From an uncultured Verrucomicrobiota bacterium (GTDB lineage: Bacteria > Verrucomicrobiota > Kiritimatiellia > RFP12 > UBA1067), in assembly GCA_945613785.1 (NCBI GenBank), contig CALZAJ010000044.1:1-10125 (forward strand): a stretch of DNA of 10,125 nt, in the 5' to 3' direction. Shown here in pieces: positions 1 to 6,469 of the stretch. A program made the translations under genes and the position numbers. How positions within the stretch are numbered: position 1 is the first letter of the stretch; each line of letters begins with the position of its first letter. The notes beneath the pieces are model-generated. The model was not told the DNA's origin. It saw only the letters and a program-made list of their open reading frames with translations, and searched no databases.

Positions 1-168
1 CTTCTGAAGGCCGATCAAAGTGCGGGCGATCGTCGACTTGCCGGAACCGGATTCGCCGACGATCCCAAGGATCTCCCCTTTCCGCAGGTCGAAGCTCACA
101 CCCTTTACGGCCTCGTACGAGCCGTATCGGACGTGCAGGTCCTCAACTGTCAGAATCGGGTCGCTCAC
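1..168 (-). CDS. ABC transporter ATP-binding protein, oligopeptide/dipeptide type (N-terminal part, cut by window edge)
   Basis: Only the first 56 codons are visible; the gene continues past the left edge. The translation begins V(M)SDPILTVEDLHVRYG and has a classic Walker A motif, GESGSGKST, at about residues 38-46, followed by IARTLIGLQ. The motif and the opening 'ILTVEDLHVRYG..EAVKGVSFDL' are typical of OppD/OppF/DppD/DppF-type ATPases, which power uptake of peptides or nickel across the inner membrane; substrate cannot be told from this fragment. The start is GTG at 166-168, chosen because AAGGGAG lies 5 bases upstream and the alignment to the family begins there. It follows the argH stop by 10 bases and so is probably co-transcribed with argH. 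The Walker B, signature and C-terminal oligopeptide-specific regions are outside the window. Family assignment is firm, subtype is an inference. Confidence 0.88.
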   Translation of the reverse strand, partial: MSDPILTVEDLHVRYGSYEAVKGVSFDLRKGEILGIVGESGSGKSTIARTLIGLQK

Positions 169-173
169 CGCGG

Positions 174-180
174 CTCCCTT
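174..180 (-). promoter_or_regulatory. Ribosome binding site of the ABC ATPase gene
   Basis: On the minus strand this reads AAGGGAG, 5 bases before the GTG at 168. It overlaps the TAA stop codon of argH (179-181), so ribosomes finishing argH end on the initiation site of the next gene. It supports the GTG start. Confidence 0.7.
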
Positions 181-1564
181 ATTTGAACAGCTTCTTCTTC
201 GCGTCCTCCATCGCCTTCATGCGTTTGGCGATGGCGTCAAGCGCCGCCTTGCAGCGGCGATTGTAGAGACCGAGGTCGATGCCACCCGTCGTGCCCTCGT
301 GCGTCTTGGCCATGACAACTTCGTCAGGGTCGAGATTCGAGACGTGGCTCGGACGTCCGTCATAGAGCGCGGCGAACTCATCGCGCACCTCATGATAAGC
401 GTCACGCCACGGCTTGCCCTCGGCGACCATCTGAAGCGCGACGTCCGTCGCATAGACACCCGGCGAAAAGGCCTTGCGGCAGTTCTCGGCGTTGACGCTG
501 ACACCTGCGACGACCTTCTGCAGGATGCGGAGCGTCGTACGGGTGATGTCGAGGCCCTTCATGTAGAGGCCCTTGCTGTCCTGCAGGTCGCGGTTATAGC
601 CGCCCGGCATCGCATGCATCATGGAGAGCGCCGCGGTCTGGAGTCCGAGGACCTGCGCCGCCTTCGAGCGCATGAGCTCGAGGACGTCGGGGTTGAACTT
701 CTGCGGCATGATCGACGAGCCCGTGCAATACGCGCGCGGCAGCTTGAAGTAGGCGAACTCGGGCATTGAGAAGAGGATGAGGTCCTCCGCACAGCGCGAC
801 AGGACGGCCATCAGCTGCGCGAGCGCCGAGAGAAGCGCCGCCTCGCATTCGCCGCGGGCCATCGAGGCGCCGAAGCAGTTGTGGATCGGACGGCTGAACG
901 CGAGAAGCTCGCTCGTGCGCTGACGGTCCAGGGGCAACGGGACGCCATAGCCCGCCGCGGAGCCGAGCGGATTGAGATCGGAGAGACGATACGCCGCCTC
1001 GAGGTTCTCGAGCTGATCCAGGATCATCTCAGCGTGTCCCGTCGCCCACATCTCGACCGAGCTGGGCATGGCGGGCTGGAGGTGTGTACGGCCGACGAGC
1101 GGAATCGGACCCGCCTTCGCGCCGAAGGCGACGAGCGTGGACGCGAGCGCGACGGCCTCGGCCTCGGTGCGCAGGATCTCGTCCTTCATGTGGAGACGGA
1201 CGTCGACCGCGACCTGGTCGTTACGGCTGCGTCCGGTGTGGATCTTCTTGCCGAGATCGCCGAGCTTTTCCGTGAGCATCCGTTCGACGGCCATATGGAC
1301 GTCCTGGTCGTCGACGCGGATCTCGAACTTGCCCTCCTGGGAGCGCTGCGCGATCTTGCCGAGTTCCTTGCGCACGGTCGCGGCTTCCTTCTTCGTCACG
1401 ACGGGCTTCTTGAGCTTCATCTCGGAGAGCATCGTCACGTGCGCCGCGGTGCCGAGGCAGTCCCAGACCGCCAGCTTGAGATCAAGAACCGGATCGTCTC
1501 CGACGGTGTAGGAAAGGATATCAGGATCAACCGTGCTGTCGGTGATGGTCTTCTTCGTCTTCAT
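179..1564 (-). CDS. argH: Argininosuccinate lyase
   Basis: 461 residues, close to the usual 450-470. It splits argininosuccinate into arginine and fumarate, the last step of arginine synthesis, in the cytoplasm. It belongs to the aspartase/fumarase superfamily: TGRSRNDQ at 110-117, THLQ at 160-163 with the conserved His161, and the superfamily signature GSSIMPQKFN at 282-291 with the catalytic serine loop. Most ArgH proteins I know have KKN in the signature, so the Phe290 is a small oddity, but Lys289 and Asn291 are kept. The start region (SYTVGDDPVLDLKLAVWD) resembles the ArgH type of Bacteroidetes and relatives rather than the E. coli type. I chose ATG at 1564 because AAGGA lies 8 bases upstream and because the 90 in-frame codons further upstream overlap the preceding gene and are Arg/Gly-rich, as expected of an out-of-frame shadow. 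The ATG overlaps the stop of the previous gene (ATGA), suggesting coupled translation. No other arginine gene is nearby. Confidence 0.96.
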   Translation of the reverse strand: MKTKKTITDSTVDPDILSYTVGDDPVLDLKLAVWDCLGTAAHVTMLSEMKLKKPVVTKKEAATVRKELGKIAQRSQEGKFEIRVDDQDVHMAVERMLTEKLGDLGKKIHTGRSRNDQVAVDVRLHMKDEILRTEAEAVALASTLVAFGAKAGPIPLVGRTHLQPAMPSSVEMWATGHAEMILDQLENLEAAYRLSDLNPLGSAAGYGVPLPLDRQRTSELLAFSRPIHNCFGASMARGECEAALLSALAQLMAVLSRCAEDLILFSMPEFAYFKLPRAYCTGSSIMPQKFNPDVLELMRSKAAQVLGLQTAALSMMHAMPGGYNRDLQDSKGLYMKGLDITRTTLRILQKVVAGVSVNAENCRKAFSPGVYATDVALQMVAEGKPWRDAYHEVRDEFAALYDGRPSHVSNLDPDEVVMAKTHEGTTGGIDLGLYNRRCKAALDAIAKRMKAMEDAKKKLFK

Positions 1565-2493
1565 TGGATTTTTCCTTCTGCCCGCAGACGGGCTTCTTCC
1601 ATCGCTTGATTGAGTTTCAGGTCCGCGGCATCCAGCATCGCCAGGAGGTCGGCTTCGGACATCTTGCCTTTCGCGATCTCTCGCAAGAAGGCGGAATAAA
1701 GCATCGAGGCCTCGGCCAGCTTCTCGCCGCGTCCGCCGCCGAACGCGATCAGTTCGGGCGCCTTCAGGTAGGCGAGCACGCGGATGCGCAGATCCTTGTT
1801 GACGCTCTTGACGGCCGTGCGGAAATCCATGCACTGGTACTGGTGACAGAGCGGTTCGCTGTGGATCTCGGGATAGAGATACAGGCGGCTGGCGAACCGC
1901 AGGATGTCATCGGGATAGGACTTGCCCGGCGCGAGGACGGACCGCATCAGCTTCAGGTACTTCTCGTCGTCCCCGTCCATGCGTTCGCCCCGCATCCACC
2001 GCGCGATCGAATCGTATTCCTCGGCGACGCGCAGACGCGGATCGGCCTCGCGGAAACGACGGTCGGCCGTCTGGTCGTCGATCCGTTCGCCCGTGACCGC
2101 GCGGTAGAAGGCCTTGACCGTCTCGCGTCTGAGCTGATCGGTGTCCGTAAAGCCCGGCGCCAGCAGACGGATGCGCGTGCAGACCGATCCGTCCGGACGC
2201 ACCTGCTCGCGCGACACGACCTGGCTGTTGTTCGTGCGGATGTCGCCGACATACACGATGATCGCGGGCTGCGTGAAGTGTCCGGGACGATCCTTGAGCG
2301 CCGTGGACAAGGTTGTGCAGACCTCGGCGACGAAACTGGATACGGGCCCCTGATACTCGCGACGCATGTCCGACGGACAGTCCGCGAACACCTGGACGAG
2401 TCCGTCGGCCCTCGTGACGGGCGGATTCTTGAAGCGCTCGATGATCTCCGCGCGCGTCAAGGCCAGCATCAGGATGGAAGCGACCAGCGTCAC
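1561..2493 (-). CDS. Unrecognised, probably exported protein between mraY and argH
   Basis: 310 residues; I do not recognise the family. The start is GTG at 2491-2493, the first usable start after an in-frame stop near 2533-2535, with a modest AAGG about 9 bases upstream inside mraY. Residues 1-15 (VTLVASILMLALTRA) form a hydrophobic stretch that could be a signal peptide, although it lacks the usual basic N-terminus. The rest is soluble and charged, with five cysteines (39, 59, 105, 216, 221) that could form disulfides if exported. A segment at 109-135 (RLLAPGFTDTDQLRRETVKAFY and following) looks like a helix after a strand, somewhat like the place where peptidase-MA-type proteins carry their helix, but there is no HExxH motif, so I do not call a protease. 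The C-terminus (about 255-310) is helical and rich in Ala, Glu and Lys. It begins 1 base after the mraY stop and overlaps argH by 4 bases, so it is a coupled member of the operon. That it is a real gene is well supported by position and by compact spacing; function is unknown. Confidence 0.75.
   Translation of the reverse strand: MTLVASILMLALTRAEIIERFKNPPVTRADGLVQVFADCPSDMRREYQGPVSSFVAEVCTTLSTALKDRPGHFTQPAIIVYVGDIRTNNSQVVSREQVRPDGSVCTRIRLLAPGFTDTDQLRRETVKAFYRAVTGERIDDQTADRRFREADPRLRVAEEYDSIARWMRGERMDGDDEKYLKLMRSVLAPGKSYPDDILRFASRLYLYPEIHSEPLCHQYQCMDFRTAVKSVNKDLRIRVLAYLKAPELIAFGGGRGEKLAEASMLYSAFLREIAKGKMSEADLLAMLDAADLKLNQAMEEARLRAEGKIQ
1573..1579 (-). promoter_or_regulatory. Ribosome binding site of argH
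   Basis: Reads AGAAGGA on the minus strand, 8 bases before the ATG at 1564. It lies inside the end of the preceding gene and decides the argH start in favour of 1564 over the longer open frame. Confidence 0.7.
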
Positions 2494-2494
2494 G

Positions 2495-3646
2495 TCAACG
2501 GACCTTGATGAGGATGATGAGCAGCAACGGCATCAGGAAGGCCTGCAGCAGGGAAAAGCGCATCAGGACCTGGGCATTGGACCACTTGAGGTTCTTCTTG
2601 CAGTGGTCGTGCAACGGGAAGCGGATGCGCTTGATGACGCTGTCGTCGCCGATCTGGAAGCCGATCTTCTTCGCCAGACGCAGCAGGACGAGCTTGCCGA
2701 GTCCGCCGCCACCGTTCACCAGGATGACCGGGGCCATCGCGAAGACGAGCAACGGGTTGCCCGTAACCAGCACGCCGACGCCGACCAGCAGACCAAGGAA
2801 GCGGCTGCCCGCATCACCCATCAGGACCTTCGAGGGTTCGGCATTCCACCAGAGGTAGCCCGCGACGGATCCGCCGACGGTCATCAGCGTGACCGACCAA
2901 CGGGCGGCCATACGGGCATGCGTACCACCGAACGCCACGATTTCGCCGCTCTCCCTGGCGACCTGAGGATCGAAGATGCGGAAGTACTGCGCGAGGTTCA
3001 AGTTGCCGATGACGCCGTAGAGGAGTCCGGCCAGGACGACGATCGTGACCAGCGTCAGCGTGCCGGCGAGTCCGTCCACGCCATCCGAACAGTTCGTCGC
3101 ATTCATGACGAACCAGAGCATGAAGCCGGCTGCCGAGATATAGAGCCACCACGGGATGCCGACCATACCCTTGACGAACGGCAGCCAGACCTGCAGCGTC
3201 ATCCAGTCACCCGTACCCTCGGCGTAGCCCCAGAAGATGCAGGCCGCGGCGCCGACGGAGACGATGACGTCCAGCAGGCCCTTCTTGAGTTCGCCCCACG
3301 GAAGATTGCTGCGGTCATCCAGATAGCCGAAGAGCATCGACAGGTAGAGGCAGCCGATGACGCCCAGGTCCGGCAGACGGAGCGGCATCACCAGCAGGAT
3401 CACGGGCAGCGCCAGGAGCGTCACGAAGAATCCGCCGCCGGTCGGCTTGCCCTTCGAGACCATGCCGTCCTTGCCGAGAATCGCCTTGCCATGATCGGAC
3501 GGCAGGAAGCGGAAGAACTTCGGCAGCAGGAACAGTGTCAGCAGGCCCGCGAGAACGGTACCGAAAGCCAGGAGAAACACGTGGGACTGCAACAGACGGA
3601 ACGGTCCCCAGAATTCGGTCAGATAGGAAGAAAGATAGTAAAGCAT
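2495..3646 (-). CDS. mraY: Phospho-N-acetylmuramoyl-pentapeptide-transferase (divergent MraY)
   Basis: 383 residues and about ten predicted membrane segments (roughly 22-42, 72-90, 94-108, 122-140, 165-182, 195-212, 250-267, 284-311 as two, and 364-380). MraY transfers phospho-MurNAc-pentapeptide from its UDP carrier to undecaprenyl phosphate at the inner membrane, giving lipid I. Family motifs seen: GKPTGGGF at 66-73, the Asp pair 110-111 in GYLDD, NATNCSDGVDGLA at 182-194 (catalytic-site Asp188), and NAEPSKVLMGDAGS at 268-281. The late cytoplasmic loop reads PLHDHCKKN at 344-352, where MraY normally has a triple histidine (HHH); the middle His is Asp here. The lysine often seen shortly after DD is also absent (DDRSN). 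Between about 222 and 250 there is a longer loop than in standard MraY. These changes make it a divergent MraY; a related polyprenyl-phosphate sugar transferase is possible but less likely, given the MraY-like motif order. No clear Shine-Dalgarno precedes the ATG. It sits 9 bases after truA, outside the usual cell wall cluster. Confidence 0.85.
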   Translation of the reverse strand: MLYYLSSYLTEFWGPFRLLQSHVFLLAFGTVLAGLLTLFLLPKFFRFLPSDHGKAILGKDGMVSKGKPTGGGFFVTLLALPVILLVMPLRLPDLGVIGCLYLSMLFGYLDDRSNLPWGELKKGLLDVIVSVGAAACIFWGYAEGTGDWMTLQVWLPFVKGMVGIPWWLYISAAGFMLWFVMNATNCSDGVDGLAGTLTLVTIVVLAGLLYGVIGNLNLAQYFRIFDPQVARESGEIVAFGGTHARMAARWSVTLMTVGGSVAGYLWWNAEPSKVLMGDAGSRFLGLLVGVGVLVTGNPLLVFAMAPVILVNGGGGLGKLVLLRLAKKIGFQIGDDSVIKRIRFPLHDHCKKNLKWSNAQVLMRFSLLQAFLMPLLLIILIKVR

Positions 3647-3655
3647 TGGAGCGGA

Positions 3656-4435
3656 TTAAGATTTTCTGATTGTTGAGGCAACCGGGATCTTGCCGTAGAA
3701 GACCTTGTGGAGGAAAAGTCCTTTCGACGGGGCGGTTTCGACGCGGGCCGTGCGCGGCGCGGCGGCCGCGAGCAGTTCCTTGACGGCCTCGGGCCGTTCG
3801 CGTCCCTTGCCGACCGCCAGCAGGAAGCCGACCATCGAGCGCACCTGCTTGTAGAGGAAGCCGTCGCCGCGGACGGTGAAAAGATACTTGGGACCCGACT
3901 TCTTCACCGTGAAGCTGAAGATCGTCCGCACGGTCGTCTCAAGCTCGCGATCCGGATTGGCGGCGAAGGAGACGAAGTCATGTCTGCCGACGAAATAGGC
4001 GGCGGCCTTCTGCAGGGCGGCGAGGTCGAGAGGTCGGTGACAGAACGTCCAATACGGCGCCAGATGCGGCGGCAGGATGTCGGACTGATAGACCTGATAG
4101 CGGTACTCCTTGCCTGTCGCCGAGAGGCGCGCGTCGAAGTCTTCCTTCGCGTAGGACGCCTTGAGGACGCGTACGGCGTCCGGCAGCTGCGCATTGAGTG
4201 CGCGGACGATGTTCTGCGGCGGGACGGGCTTGGTGAGATGGAAGTGTCCGACAAACCCTTCCGCATGCACGCCGGCGTCGGTACGGGAGCTGCCGTAGAT
4301 CCGGACCGGCGCACGTTCGATGTAGGCAAGGGCTTCCTCGACGACCTGCTGGATGCCGAGGGCGTTATCCTGGTACTGCCAGCCCGAGTAGGCGGTGCCG
4401 TCGTAGGCGATGATGACTTTGTACTTGCGTTTCAC
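3656..4435 (-). CDS. truA: tRNA pseudouridine(38-40) synthase
   Basis: 259 residues, close to the roughly 245-270 usual for TruA. It converts uridines 38, 39 and 40 in the anticodon arm of tRNAs to pseudouridine. The family pattern is complete: AYDGTAYSGWQYQ at 10-22, the catalytic motif GSSRTDAGVHA at 48-58 with Asp53, FDARLSATGKEYRYQVY at 100-116 with the conserved Tyr111, FVSFAA at 154-159, and FLYKQVRSMVGFLLAVGKG at 193-211. The start is GTG at 4433-4435; it gives the expected N-terminus (VKRKYKVIIAYDGT), and no other start fits. It begins 5 bases after the stop of the secreted transglutaminase-like gene, with only a weak ribosome binding site, so translation is probably coupled to that gene. 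Confidence 0.96.
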   Translation of the reverse strand: MKRKYKVIIAYDGTAYSGWQYQDNALGIQQVVEEALAYIERAPVRIYGSSRTDAGVHAEGFVGHFHLTKPVPPQNIVRALNAQLPDAVRVLKASYAKEDFDARLSATGKEYRYQVYQSDILPPHLAPYWTFCHRPLDLAALQKAAAYFVGRHDFVSFAANPDRELETTVRTIFSFTVKKSGPKYLFTVRGDGFLYKQVRSMVGFLLAVGKGRERPEAVKELLAAAAPRTARVETAPSKGLFLHKVFYGKIPVASTIRKS

Positions 4436-4440
4436 GACGA

Positions 4441-6465
4441 TCAGTAGAGCTTCTTGCCGTACACGAGGATCTTATGGAGATGGAAAAAATCCTGTTTCGC
4501 TTCCGGGGGACGACCGACCTTGACGAACTTGGCCTTGACCGGCGTCGGGAAGGTGCAGACCCATTCCTCTTCAGCCGTCTCCGACTGGTAGACCTCGCGC
4601 CATTCCTTTCCGTCCTCGCTCACCCACATGCGCAGCGGAATCTGGCGGTTCTGGTTGCCGTTCGTGCCGGCGTTGACAGCAACAATCGCGGTGAGGTCGG
4701 AGGCACCGGGCAGGACGACGGTCGCCCAGGGCGACTTGTCCTTGTCGGTATGGAAGGCGTTGCCGTCCTTGTAGTCTCGCGCATCCAGCGCATTGCGGTA
4801 ATTGGTCGGCTGATCCCAACTGCTCGTCGAGGAGGTCATGAGGAGTCCGTCCGGCGACAGCAGCTTTCCGCCCGCCTTCTCCAGGGGCCACTTCTTGTCG
4901 CCCGGCTTGGGCGAGGCGTCGGGGGACAGCTTGTCCATCAGCGCATAGACCTGCTTGAACATGGCGATATCCTGACTCTGCGAGGCCTTGAGGACCATGC
5001 TCTTGAAATCGAGCTGTTCGCCCGACTTGAGGGCACTCTCGCCGACGACCTTAAGGAAGCGCGTCGAGGCGGCAGAACTCGTCATCAGGCGCTTGGCGCC
5101 CCAGGCGATCGTCTGGCGGTAGAAGCTGGTCGTCTTGGCCTGTCCGTCGAGCGCGGCCTGAAACACGCCCCACAGCGCCTCCTCATCCGTCCCGAAGAGC
5201 TTCTCGATGGGCTCGAGCGCAATCTCGTCCCAATAGGGATTCTCAAAGGTTTTTTCAGAGGATTCGCGGATGGCGAGCAGCGCCTTCTTCACGGCCGCCA
5301 GCTTCGCCTCGCGGCCGTCCACGTGAGAGAGATAACCGTGGATGAGCACCCACCCCTGGCTCGGGAACCCGCTGAAAGTCGCACAGACGGCATCCGCAAA
5401 CCTGTCCCACTCCTCCTTCGAGGCCTTTTTCGATTCGAGTTCCTCGTACCAGTTGACCGCGGCATGGTAGTTGCCGTGGCACTGCTTCATCGCCTTGGCG
5501 TAGTCGCCCTTCCAGCGGAAGAACTCGGCTTTCATGCGCTTCGGATCGCTGTAGTAGCGGTTCTGTTCCTCGACCGCGGCGAAGCCAGGTCCGCCGAGCG
5601 AGTTGTGCGGCATGGTATGGGCGGTCACCGCGTAGGAGATGCCCCAGCGGTCGACCGAGTAGTCCCAGAGGAGGTAGGCACAGTGTGCGGGCTGGCCGGC
5701 GGTGAACGAACGGATGCCGTGTGCCGCCGCGCAGTGGGAGCCGAACTTCGAGAGCGCGCCACAGACGCCGCCGACGCGATAGCGCAGCTCCTGGGTATTC
5801 CAGCGGTGCGCCCAAGGCGCGTAGTACATCCAACCGTGGACGCTTGCCCCGAAGCAGTTGAAGAGACGGTAGGCGCACTGCCAGCAGACGCCGTAGTAAC
5901 GCGGATGGTCGACGTTGGCGAAGTCATGGATCCAACGCAGGTTCTCGACGGAGAGATCGGCGTTCTGGCCGAAGCCGAGGACCTCGCGCCACTGACGGAC
6001 GTCGTGCTTCCAGGCGTCGGAGACCAGCGTGCCGTTCTTCGCCCATTCGCGATAGCACTCCATGACCATGACCAGCTTCTCGTCCGTCCAGTCGATGCCG
6101 TGGTTCAAGGCGAGCGCGGTCGCGATGTTGCGTCCGATCTTCGTGTCGATGAAGTCGTCCTTGTCGTTCCAGACGAGAAGATCGAGCGCCTGCAGCGCCT
6201 TGGCGGCACACTCGGTGTTGTCCTTCAGGCCCTTCCAGGGTTTGATCTCCCACATGCCCGAACCGGCGAACTGCTCCATCCAGTCGGTGTCGGTGAAGAA
6301 CTTCGACAAGAAGGCCTTGCCGCCTTCGTGCTTCTGGATCGTCTTCAGCGTCTCGTCGCCGACGCAGGCGCGGATGTACTTTTTCACGACCGAAGGATCG
6401 CGCTTGGCGTCCTCGGCGGCCAGCGCCGCCAGCGGCAGCAGGAACGTCAGGAGGAGTTTCTTCAT
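4441..6465 (-). CDS. Secreted protein with transglutaminase-like core and C-terminal F5/8C (discoidin)-like domain
   Basis: 674 residues. Residues 1-17 (MKKLLLTFLLPLAALAA) are a clear signal peptide, so the protein is exported to the periplasm, surface or outside. The middle contains GGVCGALSKFGSHCAAAHGI at 232-251 followed by GQPAHCAYLLWDY at 257-269. This Cys-helix then His layout matches the transglutaminase/papain-like fold, with Cys235 and His261 as candidate catalytic residues and an Asp just after (268 or 272) as candidate third member. The first 200 residues and about 290-530 are mostly helical and not assigned. Residues about 545-674 (SSTSSWDQPTNYRNALDARD onward, with SEDGKEWREVYQS and AKFVKVGRP) look like an F5/8C or discoidin beta-sandwich, commonly a carbohydrate- or surface-binding module. 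Bacterial members may be cysteine peptidases, amidases or cross-linkers; the activity here is not known. It starts 4 bases after the radical SAM gene and precedes truA by 5 bases. Cys194, 197, 204, 235, 245 and 262 cluster around the core. Confidence 0.75.
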   Translation of the reverse strand: MKKLLLTFLLPLAALAAEDAKRDPSVVKKYIRACVGDETLKTIQKHEGGKAFLSKFFTDTDWMEQFAGSGMWEIKPWKGLKDNTECAAKALQALDLLVWNDKDDFIDTKIGRNIATALALNHGIDWTDEKLVMVMECYREWAKNGTLVSDAWKHDVRQWREVLGFGQNADLSVENLRWIHDFANVDHPRYYGVCWQCAYRLFNCFGASVHGWMYYAPWAHRWNTQELRYRVGGVCGALSKFGSHCAAAHGIRSFTAGQPAHCAYLLWDYSVDRWGISYAVTAHTMPHNSLGGPGFAAVEEQNRYYSDPKRMKAEFFRWKGDYAKAMKQCHGNYHAAVNWYEELESKKASKEEWDRFADAVCATFSGFPSQGWVLIHGYLSHVDGREAKLAAVKKALLAIRESSEKTFENPYWDEIALEPIEKLFGTDEEALWGVFQAALDGQAKTTSFYRQTIAWGAKRLMTSSAASTRFLKVVGESALKSGEQLDFKSMVLKASQSQDIAMFKQVYALMDKLSPDASPKPGDKKWPLEKAGGKLLSPDGLLMTSSTSSWDQPTNYRNALDARDYKDGNAFHTDKDKSPWATVVLPGASDLTAIVAVNAGTNGNQNRQIPLRMWVSEDGKEWREVYQSETAEEEWVCTFPTPVKAKFVKVGRPPEAKQDFFHLHKILVYGKKLY

Positions 6466-6469
6466 CTCT

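Noticed and set aside
1565..1834. An in-frame upstream extension of argH by 90 codons
   Set aside because: It overlaps the preceding gene, is Arg/Gly-rich and does not resemble ArgH; a good ribosome binding site precedes the ATG at 1564.
1561..2493. The protein between mraY and argH as a peptidase-MA-type metalloprotease
   Set aside because: The segment around residues 109-135 is only loosely similar and there is no HExxH zinc-binding motif.
2366..3676. A 436-codon plus-strand open frame opposite mraY, rich in Asp, Glu, Gln and His
   Set aside because: The composition is what the reverse complement of a hydrophobic membrane-protein gene gives; mraY on the other strand has all its family motifs.
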